Below, in pieces: positions 13,301 to 25,300 of a stretch of 64,000 nt of DNA. The translations under genes were made by a program, and so were the position numbers. Under the pieces are notes generated by a model. The model saw only the letters and a program-made list of their open reading frames with translations. It was not told where the DNA came from and did no database searches. Positions within the stretch are counted from its first letter, which is position 1; each line of letters opens with the position of its first letter. Origin of the DNA: Paracentrotus lividus (taxonomy: Eukaryota > Echinodermata > Echinoidea > Camarodonta > Echinidae); assembly GCA_940671915.1 (NCBI GenBank), contig CALNVZ010003433.1, positions 48,884,650 through 48,948,649 on the forward strand. Direction: 5' to 3'.

Positions 13301-16300
13301 TTATTTCTGACAAATAAACATTTTGATATGCAGTATAAGTCAAACTAAAATAAATTGGATAAAATAACATGGAAATACTGAGATATATATGCTACTTACT
13401 TTGAACTTCACATTGGCCTCTTGTAATGATGATGTCATCTAAAGCCAAAGAGCCAGTGTAGCTTTCAAGGAGCCATAAACCTTCAAATATGACCTTCAGG
13501 ACAAGAAAAATGTACATGGTGTCAACAATATATATTGCTTTACAACATTTTCACCTGCTGGCTAAAAGCAAAGCAACTAATAAGTTGCCAGTAATTTTAT
13601 GTATTTAATTTTAACATATCTCTATATCTCAAGTTCTCTAATTATATCACACAATTCTAGTACAGGCATGTAAAACCAAGTTAATACCATGTTAGAGTTA
13701 TTAAAGGCACTGTACATGTATCCAGGGCAAGTATCAATGATATCCTATTCAGAAAAACCTTTGTCTCTAGCTATACGCTCTGTATTTTACTTTTGACTTT
13801 TTTTTCTTTAATTATGTTTTTTTTTACACAAAGTTTTTAACAGTTGGACATTGTCTAATGTGACCTGTCATGACAAACGTTTAAGAAGAAACTTTAGATT
13901 TCTGGCATTTTGTGTACAAAAAGAATTGAACAGTTTGGTCTACAAATCAATTATATTTCATTCTTCAGATTTGACTTACATTCAAGCTGAAACCTGATCT
14001 AGATCTTTGGAGCAAATCATGTCTGTAGTTCATAATACATAATGACTACGGATAGTCATGACCGAAAACTATCTTTAAAAAATTAGACCAGTACTAAATT
14101 TCACAATGTCATTTTCACAAAAAAGTCATTCGTTGGCTTTCTGTAACCTATGCCAAACCTTTGTAAACAAGTGAATAATGGCAATAATTAAAAAAGATTG
14201 AGGGGCCCTTTCACAGGAACAACCATCCAACCGACAACTTACGAAAAAAGGATCTGTGCCTGTCAGTTGAACTTGAGCTTGAGTCCACTGTGGTCCTAGA
14301 GGCTGAGTTATATTCCATAAAGCAACCTCTGTGTCCATAGTCTGCTTAAAGACAGTAAGTCTATCAGCAACTTGTCCAAACATTTGAAACCAGAACACCA
14401 TACAGCTGCCCTCTTCAGTTGGGTTTAGTAAATACACAGAACTTAAACGTGCCCAGTCACCAGTGTTTTGACCATACAGGTACAAGAAGAAACCTGAATG
14501 AAATAACAAAGGGAAGATCTTACAATATGTAATATAACATTAATATCAAAGAATGACAGATAGCATGCACATGGAGCCATGTTTTGGATAAAAACATTGG
14601 TTGGCCCCTCCAATCGAAAAATAGTGGAAGCCCATCTTGAAATCAAGTAGGCTAAATAAAGTTACAATGGAATGATAGATATGATATATATCGGTGAAGG
14701 TACATGGATGTCAAGTACACAAGTGTTGAGACATACATGTATGGTTATATTACATTGTATGCACAGCAAATATACCCTTTGGAAAAAAATGCAATTAATA
14801 ATAATAATAATAATAACGAATTTGTATAGCGCCATCTGTCTAGTTGAACAATTCCGAGGCGCAATGTAAAACAAGATGAAAGTGTTGAACAACATACATC
14901 ATGTCCATGTAAGTACAAACACATCCACATAATTATTACTGTAAGAGCCGTCCGTGCTGTCATCCGCGCTCCCTGTAGACCCGCACACTGTAGGGCCGCC
15001 GTTCGCGCGGGCAGGGTCTGCATTTTCCACGAAGCGCTGCCGGCGCGGCTGATCGGGGGGTCGACGGAGGCCGGGTCCCCATGGCGGATCGCGGGCTTCG
15101 TTTTCTTCAACAAGCTCTCGTTGGTCGCTGGGCGACGATTCCCTGAATGACGAAATCCCCATTGACTCGCGTGCTTTAAGGCGATGCGCGAAAAACAAGC
15201 AGACGACGGAAAGAGTGTCCGTCGGAAGTGTCCCTGTCTCCTTTTAAGACTGGACCAGTATTTCACGGCTCCGACAACGCCCTTTCATAGGCAAGGGTGT
15301 GTGCCAACCCGTTGTCACGCCGACGACGAAAAAAGAAAAACGTCTGAACAGTTAGTCTTTCATCTGATTAGAGCGTCTGGGTCGCTGGATTTAATCCGAT
15401 AAGGAAGATAATTGCCTGCCGATTTTATTTTGAGGAAAAAACCCAGATTGATCAGTGATTGAAATCACAATTCGAAATTGGTATAGTTGAAATCTACGTT
15501 AAAAGTTCTCCTAACAGAGCAAACATTTTTCGAAATGCGACACTTTTTAAAGCAGTATTTTTGAAGATATAAGTCAAATTTTTATTTAATTTACCGTGAT
15601 AGGATATGAAGAATAGACACACCTGTCAATCTATTGACTGCCTTTGTTTATTCTTCGGATAACCATCTGGTGCGATTGATCGAGCAATCTATCCCCGCTC
15701 TGTAGTAGGGGATTATCTGCCCACTCTGTTGAAGGGGATTATCCGATTAAAGTATTAGGTCTATAGAGTGTTGATTGACTCGGTATTTATGATTTCGTTG
15801 AAAATTAATAAAGGGTGTATTTTCTTATTTTAGAAAGGCAAAATTCAAACTCCAAATGAAAAATTACATAAAATTGATGTGTTTTTGATCTGAAAAGGAG
15901 CTTTATTTCTGAAATTAAGATTGTACTACAAGGAAGGAACAAGGATATTAAGGAAACATGATTATTTATAACTATTATAAGTATATTAAATTTGGGTATA
16001 AAACGGATTGACCGTGAGGGAGAGATCACCAGAGAACATTAATTGATTAAACCGGAGGAAAGCAACTCACCGGGTCTTTTTCCTTTTAATGAATTGCAAA
16101 TAAATGTGCTGGACAACAATTTAGGAAAAGGAAATAGACGAATGGAACAATCAGAAGACAGACAGAAAGAGATTGCTCAGCAAAGAAAAGCGGCATATGA
16201 ATAAAGGAAGGTGTACGAACAAAACAAAGTAAACTATATTGTTCATAATATACTTTGCGTAACTTTGGGGTAGAAAAGGCGGAGAATGGTGCACTGCAAA

Positions 16301-19300
16301 ACAATGAAGGGTCGAATTTAACTCATTCTGGCTCATTTGCATTCATTGGGTTGGTTCGTCGGTATATAATTGGAAGTGAATTCAAAAGTGAGTAAAATGT
16401 TTTGGGCGTAAGTTTCGGGTCGAATACGGGTCAATAAAAATGACTCTTCTCTCGGAGTCAATAAGTTGATAATAGTCTTCCTTATTTTACCAGAATAAAG
16501 AGTAATAAAAAGTTCAATGGAGATAAAAATTCGAGGGAGAGAGAAGGAAGTTCATCCAAGCCATCGATCAAGAACTTACTATAAATTATGGTGGGCCATC
16601 GGGGCCATAATTATTGTCTGTATAATTCCGTCGGGTATGGGAGTTGCTGGAAAAGGGGGGTTAGGGGCCCCCTGTGGCTAGCCCCCGGGGATTGCTGCCA
16701 CGGGCCTTGCTGCTAGTTCTCTTAATAAAACAGAAAAGAGGGACAGCCTGTGAGGCGCACACTCCAAATCTGCCATGTCAAAGTCAAAGAGGAAATGATT
16801 GTCAATGCCAAACACACAGACAGTAAAAAACATTATATATTTTGATAATTATATAAAGAACTACAATTTACAATATAATACAACATTAATATTCAAGTTA
16901 GTATGCCTTCACAAAAAGAAATGTTTTGAGATTAGATTTGAACGTTTCTAATGTCTCCAAAGAACGAATCTGTGTTGGTAATGCATATCATAAAACATGA
17001 AACATGTGGGAGAGCATGAGTCATGATACAAAATTAAAAATTACAAAATTATATTACAACTCATTATGCTTTGACAGCAATACATGGTAATCATGGTAAT
17101 GTTTTCAATGGTGATTCAATGGAGATTCATTAGAGGCTGATTTCAACACTACGATTTGAAGTCTCCTTAGTATGAACAGTTTAGGTAGCTAAAAAGGGCT
17201 TTAAAGAACAAAAGTTTTGATGTCTCTATTAGCTCTGTCATGCCTTCAAATCATATCTCTCCCAAACTATATCTCTCTCTCTCTCACTTCTATGCTTTAT
17301 AGGTTCCTACCCTCTCTCTCTCTCTTGTTTGTCATCTACATGTACCTATCTGTTTCTACTAAGGCGCTGGGCCACTGAAGTGCAACAAAACCAAGCGTTG
17401 AATCTTGTATTTTGGTGAGTTTTCAAAATTTTTAGATATATTAATTTAAAAAGTAAAATCTTTCTTCTGTCAAAATTTGGATTATTAATTCAATTAATAT
17501 CTCAATTTTGCTCAAAACAATGTGGTGAAACAATGCATCTTTATTTGTTGTTTTAATCATCTGAGTATATACAACAAAACTATCATCTCTATAAAACAAT
17601 CAAATTTCAAGCACCATAGCCTTAGAGTATTTCAGAAATTAGAGAACTAATTTGATAAAACCATGCTACGTCGCTTTTAATAGCAAATCACCACGTGAAT
17701 GAAAAAAAATCTAAGATACGTTATTATATAAAATCAGTATGAATTGCGAATAAAAAATGATGTAAAAAAAATGGAAGGGATATAACATTTTGAAAGAAAT
17801 TTTAATCTTCTAGTATTCATTAAAATATAGAATATTGATCCGAAATTTGGTCATTTGAGTTGAATACCGGTTTTCACAACATACCAAAAAAAAAAAACAA
17901 TTTGGAGTTTTAATTATATTTCACTAGTACCAACCTAGTCTTTCTATTACATTCTGTCTTACCTCTTTCATCCCCAATAGTATGATCCACTCCTGGTTCG
18001 TCATATGATGTTTCCATTTCTCCAGAAGCCCGTCTCCAAGCACCTCTTAAGTTATCCCCATTTATCCAGGAACAATAGTCATCTTCAAAATCACACCCAT
18101 GATTCTCTGGAGCTGTAGTAATATAATAATGCCTTATCAATCATGAAAGATGGTCAGAAATTTAAAACAAAAACCTTGATGCAATAAGATATATAGTGGA
18201 GAGTTGAGAAAACATTTTTAGACCTACTAGGTACATAATTTTAAAAAAATTGATATTTTTACACAAAAAAGGGCTGCTCAGATTTAACTTAACACAGCAA
18301 TTCTGATGCAAGGGTGCTTTTTTTGTGCATCTAATGAAAGTACTTTGTTGAGTCGAGTGTGGATTGAAATTGCAAGACTTTATTTGTTTTTCAATATTGC
18401 AACAACAAGAGATCATCAACATATGTAAAGTATTTTATAGGTACATTATTACATAAATCATTACTATGATTAGAAAGAGAATGGGATGAGGTGTGTACCT
18501 TGGAGGACCCCAGCACAAATAATTTTAACATCAGATAATACTCCAGTGAATTTAGTACACCGTGACATTCTAAGAAACTTGAAATAAATTTTTTTAATTT
18601 GATTTTGATTTACCTATCAATTCTGCACAGTCTCTTTCTTCTATTGTTATGTCATCGATGCATATATCACCGCCTAAAGAAGCTTGAACCTGGATCTTCC
18701 CCATGAGTAAGATTTGGTAGGAAAATGTGTCTTTCGGTAGCAAAATTGGAAACTAAAACAAAATATGTAAACATGGGTTATAGTTTTGTAGCAATCGAAA
18801 GGAATCCGGGTGAAACAAATCAAATACAGCTTCATACTGTCCACATTTCATTGAAAGATATCTGTCTGAAATTCCTTTCAAGATTTCTGGTGAATTTTAG
18901 CAGTAAAATACACACACTAAACTAGAGCTTTATAATTGTAATGCGAACAATTATCGGTGGTATGTACTGATATGTATGTGTAATGCAAAAAGTATGCAGC
19001 AATAGGCTACAGGAGTGAACAAAAATGAAATGGAAAGAGAAAGAAAATGAAATGTGTAATGTGATGAATTTACATTTAATTACCTTTCACAATTCAACTG
19101 TTCGGGAATTGTCTCAGCCTTAACATGAAAAGCATTTGGGAGAAAATCAACCAATATTTATCCTGATATTCTGATTCTGACAATAACAAGAGGTGCTACG
19201 TACATAACGTACATACCACCCAATGAGATGGCTCGCCAATGCAAAATACATGTACACTCAAAATGTGATGAAATGACATGCCTTCTTTAATCGCCAATTT

Positions 19301-22300
19301 AGACTGAAATATCGGGGGTAAAGCCAAAAGTAAATTCACCAATGTGGTAGGAAATTGTCTTAGCTACAACATACAGAAAATATGAAAGAGAAACGGCACA
19401 TATTTACTGAGCAACACTCCGTTTTGTACAAAGATAATGCGTCATTAAACTGAAATCGGTAATTTTGAAACTAAAATAAAAATTTTGAGTTTAGAAGCCA
19501 TTATGATAATGTTGCAATGACGATATGTAAGAAATGAGGTATGAAATTGCATCTACAGCTCATACTCTATCCAACTATGAAAAGATAATTGGGGGTTGCC
19601 GTTCATCCTGAAAAATTATTAAGGATTTTGTGTAGGCATGTTTTTGGCCAACAATGGCATATTTCGGCAAAATTGACAAAATTCGCGTGCACATAGTTCC
19701 AACTTGAACAGACGATCATTTGGTTATAAATAGTCTAAAAATAGTGATTATGGTGTCAAATTGTTGTGAATATTATCAAGATTACTTTAAGAGCAAAAAA
19801 TCGATGATCTCAAGCTGCATTCTTCCCCGACGCGCATAAATCGTGCGCACGCATTTTTTCTTAAAATGACCTGAAACGTACTCTAAATTGGCCAAAAGGG
19901 TATTTTGAACATTTTTAATTTTTGCGTGCGCGTAATTCCTTAAGGAGTGCACGTACGCGCGCATCATGTTTTAAAAGATGCGCCTCAATTTGATGTTTAT
20001 GTGTATTACATATGATTAATCAATGATTATTGGTTATGAAGTAATGATTGATAATGTGATTTTACAAAATGGCGTCTAGATGACGTCACATAATGCTAAT
20101 AGGCTTGAAAAGATTTCAGTGCTCAGATTTCATAATGATCTATCATTGCTGAAAATTTGAAATACTTTAATGCATTATTTTTTTGAGTTATCGTGTCTAC
20201 AAGATTTGTACAGAAAAAAAAAATTAATTAAAATTGTAACACGTACAATTATCGGTGGTATGTACTTATATGTGAAATTTGTAATGCAGTAAATTTACAT
20301 GAGTTACGTTTTACAATTAAACTGGTTGGGAATTTACTCAGCCATAGCATGAAAAAGCTTATTAAAATGTGGGAGAAAATCGACCAATATTTATTGATAT
20401 AAACTACATTTAGATTTTTAAAACATTTTTAAAAAAAGTTTGCATAAGAATCTGACGATGTTCTATCCCTTGACCTCTAAATTGTATTGGTGAATTTTAT
20501 TTCCTATGTCATAAACTTTAAGAAAATATAAAGAAAACCTCAGGCTTTTGACCTCTCTGACGAGCTATGGATGATTTTAGAGACGTATGTTTTGTTATGT
20601 TTTTACGTTATTTGCCCCATTGACGCACGCGCGGACATGGAAATTTGACGAGCGCGTGTGTCCTTATGGTCGGCTGAACATGATTCAAAATAGATATAAA
20701 ACTCTTATGTAATGTGTCTGAAATGCAAATCAAGAAAAAAATCAGGAGTTTTACGTGATTAACGGCGTGCGTGCAAAACGTGCGCGCAGGCGCTTACGCG
20801 TGGAAATTTTTAAAATGCTTGAAATGGCCTGAAATATACTTTGTATGAATATGAGGGGATTTTGAGCATTTTTAGATTTTGACACACCGGTTTTTGAGAT
20901 TTTTCACCCTGTTAAAAGCATTAATCAAATAGGCTGTCGAATTATTTTTTGTTAGGAACATGATGCTCTTTAATTTGAGACCATTCACGATTTATTTGGC
21001 GAAATTTTTTGACGTCAACGCTTCTGGACAAAATACATGTACACTCAAAATGTGATGAAATGACATGCCTTCTTTAATCGCCAATTTAGACTGCAAAGCC
21101 GTGGGTAAAACCAAATTAAATTCGCCAATGTTGTAGGGAATTGTCTCGGCTACAACATACTGAAAATTTGAAAGAGAAACGGCATATATTTACTGAGGAC
21201 ACTCCTCTTTGTACCAAGATTATGTCGTCATTAAACTTAAGTCGGTAATTTTGAAATGCAAATCGAAATTTTGAGTTTAGAAGCCATTATGATAACGTTG
21301 CAATGACGTTAAGTAAGCAATGAGGTATGAAATCGCATCTACAACTCACACTCTATCCAAATCTGATAAGATAATTGGGGGTTGCCGTTGATCCTGAAGA
21401 ATTATTAAGGATTTTGTGTAGGCATGTTTTTGGCCAAAAATGGCATATTTTTGCAAAATTGACAAAATTCGCATGCGCGTAGTTCCAACTTGAACAGACC
21501 ATCATTTCGTTATGAATAGTCTAAAAAGTAGTGATTATGGTGTCAAATTGTTGTAAATATTATCAAGATTAATTTAAGAGCAAAAAATCAATGATCTCAA
21601 GCTGCATTCTTCGCCGACGCGCATTAATGCATTTTTTCTTGAAATGCTTAAAATGACTTGAAACGTACTCTAATTCAGCCATAAAGTGATTTTGAACATT
21701 TTAGATTTTTGCGTGCGCGTAATTCCTTAATGCGTGCACATATGCGGCGCATTATGTTCTAAAATTTGCCCTTCAATTTAAAGTTTATGGCCCGTATTCT
21801 GCTACGGGGTTTAGAGTTGTACGGCAATTGACAATAGAATCGAACAATAGCACCGTACGAGAAAAAACTCCCAGCACAAAAAAACTTCCCAAACGTGTAC
21901 AACTTCCGTACAGCTGGAAGTTTCTAGTGCACTAAAACGCACACAAAAAAAAACGGAAATCCATTGAAATAATGACGCAACATGTTGTTTGTAGCCGCTT
22001 TATCATTTGACTACCGAGTGCATTATCGCTTGTCATGCACTTTTAAATATCACGTCCTATTCATTAACAATTCAGTGGCCTGGGATGGGAACAATTAACA
22101 GGCTTGGAAATTATCAGCTGAAAAAGGACAATGGTTTCATTCCCTCTGAATAAATTATATACCTTAAAGGCACATAATGATCCCTACGGATGGTATGCAG
22201 AAAAAATTGCCCAAATTGCGATTCTTACTTCTTTGCCATGGTATAATCGATCATATGTGAGGGAATTCCTGTTTTGGAAGTGTATGCAACCAATATCCAT

Positions 22301-25300
22301 CCATTCACGGTTGAATTAACCCTTCAACCAACCAAAAAATAGGCCATTTTAGAATTACCAAGAGTCATTGTAGTAATTTTATGCACCAGAAAGCATCTCA
22401 ATAACATTTTTTGGGTTTTATTTATATTCTTTGGGCACGTGTCAATGATCCTATGGCATTTATTTAAAAATTCATGCTTCAGTGAGCACATGAAACGGGA
22501 AAAATCCCTTTCTCATGTACGGACTAAAATTCAGATTTTTACTTTGACTGAATATAACAATTCTCTTCGGGAGTACTTTTGATCTTAAATTTATAAAAAT
22601 CCCGATGTTTCACGCCTCAGTGGGCACAAAATACAAGGAAATCATGAAAATAAGAAGAAAGTTTCAGGCTTCGTCATGGTTCAGTGACTTTTCGAATACA
22701 TAATTTGAGTAACAATCATGTTAGTAAGAGACCAGTTGAAGCTATGTGCAAAGTTTCATAAAACAATTCACAGTCAAATTGACAAAAACTGACAATTGAA
22801 ATATGCCAAATTTCACTTTTGTTAACTTTTTGTTAAATCTCTGTACATAAAGTCAATGGAGGAGGAACTCAATACCTGACAAATGTAAAATTCGGCCAAT
22901 TTCATTGATGATTATTGTTAATTATACCGTGAGTTATGTCACGAAACTTGGCACACAGCTTCAACTGATCTCCAACTAACATGATCTTGATTCAAATTAC
23001 GTATTCGAAAAGTCACTGAACCATGACGAAGCCCAAAACTTTCTTCTCATTTGCATGATTTTCTTGTATCTTAATTGTGCCCACTGAGGCGTGAAACATC
23101 GGGATTTTTGTGAAAATAAAATCAAAAGTACTCCCCAACAAGAATTGTTATATTCAATCAAAGTAAGAATTTGAATTTTAGTCCATACGTGAGAAAAGGG
23201 CTTTTCCAGTCTCACATGCTCACTGAAGCATGAATTTGTAAATAAATGCCATAGGATCATTGAAGCGTGCCCAAAGAATATAAATAAAACCAAAAAAATG
23301 TTATTGAGATGCTTTCTAGTGCATAAAATTACAGCAATGACTTTTGGGAATTCTAAAATGGCCTATTTTTTGGTTGGTTGATGGGTTCATTCAACCGTGA
23401 ATGGATGGATATTGGTTGCATACACTTCCAAAACAGGAATTCCCTCACATTTGATCGATTATACTATGGCAAAGAAGTAAAAATCGCAGTTTGGGCAATT
23501 TTTGCTGCATGCTCACTCAACCGTGAAATTTGACGCAAATTTCGTTTTCGTATGTTGGGAAGCACGTTTTGCATACATTCCGACGTGTAAATTGTTTAAA
23601 ATCTGAAAATGGGTCCGATATCATTCAATCAAAATTGTGATTTTAGGCTTGTGAACTTTAAAAAAATGACATTTTTGCATTCAACCATTAATCATTGAAG
23701 CATGACTTGATCATTTTTGCTGAAAATCGCTCCTAATGTAGATAATTAAATTCCCTACTTGGACATATAATTAGATTTTTTAAATTCCTCCTGGTTCAAA
23801 AATTATTGATATCTGAAATAGGGGGAACTTTCTTTTTGTTTTGTGTTTAGTTCCAAATCCGTTTTTTGCAGTGTAATGACAACTGACTAGCCACCATTAG
23901 TTTATTGTTGGTTTTCGCGTCAGTTGTCCTTTCTTCAATATGTCAGGTCAAACTAACACTTCAATCGTGTCGGAAAATGTCATTTTTCACGATTAACATG
24001 CAATTAATCTAATCGTTGTGGACAGTTCTATAATGCACCTAATTCTTGAACAAAGTTTTAACAACCTTTAACTTCAAGTTAACGAGAAAATAGATAAATT
24101 AGCTTCCTCCGACATAAAACTCGCAAAGCCATATCAAATTCTAAACCACCTATGCCCCTAGTTTAGAATTCTTTACAAATGTTTGTACAAGTCTGATCCC
24201 GAATGACGTCATCCGAATCTACTTTCGTACGATTAGATGCACGCTTCACTGACGTTTCATAGAGAAGCGTGCAAAATACATGTACACTCAAAATGTGATG
24301 AAATGACATGCCTTCTTTAATCGCCAATTTAGACTGCAAAGCCATGGGTAAAACCAAATTAAATTCGCCAATGTTGTAGGGAATTGTCTCGGCTACAACA
24401 TACTGAAAATTTGAAAGAGAAACAGCATATATTTACTGAGGACACTCCTCTTTGTACCAAGATTATGTCGTCATTAAACTTAAGTCGGTAATTTTGAAAT
24501 GCAAATCGAAATTTTGAGTTTAGAAGCCATTATGATAACGTTGCAATGACGTAAGTAAGCAATGAGGTATGAAATCGCATCTACAACTCACACTCTATCC
24601 AAATCTGAAAAGATAATTGGGGGTTGCCGTTGATCCTGAAGAATTATTAAGGATTTTGTGTAGGCATGTTTTTGGCCAAAAATGGTATATTTTTGCAAAA
24701 TTGACAAAATTCGCATGCGCGTAGTTCCAACTTGAACAGACCATCATTTCGTTATGAATAGTCTAAAAAGTAGTGATTATGGTGTCAAATTGTTGTAAAT
24801 ATTATCAAGATTAATTTAAGAGCAAAAAATCAATGATCTCAAGCTGCATTCTTCGCCGACGCGCATTAAGGCGCGCAAAATCGTGCATGCGCATTTTTTC
24901 TTGAAATGCTTAAAATGACTTGAAACGTACTCTAATTCAGCCATATTTTGAACATTTTAAATTTTTGCGTGCGCGTAATTCCTTAATGCGCGCACATATG
25001 CGGCGCATTATGTTCTAAAATTTGCCCTTCAATTTAAAGTTTATGGCCCGTATTCTGCTACGGGGTATAGAGTTGTACGGCAATTGACAATAGAATCGAA
25101 CAATAGCACCGTACGAGAAAAAACTCCCAGCACAAAAAAACTTCCCAAACGTGTACAACTTCCGTACAGCTGTATTCAACTTTAATTCTACCTCATATTA
25201 ATTATGGTGTGCTTGCCTGGGGCAGGTCCCTTAAAACTTTGTTAGATAAAGTATTATTGGTTCAAAAGAGGGTAATAAGAATAATATGTTATGCTGACTT

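Noticed and set aside
15600-16740. Possible solo LTR or other retroelement piece in the MAM intron
   Set aside because: I could not find paired ends, a target-site duplication or coding parts; left as unassigned intron.
21028-25171. LTR retrotransposon interpretation of the 900-bp direct repeats
   Set aside because: The interior has no gag or pol remnants, no primer-binding or polypurine tract that I can see, and the repeat is a member of a family with palindromic junctions.
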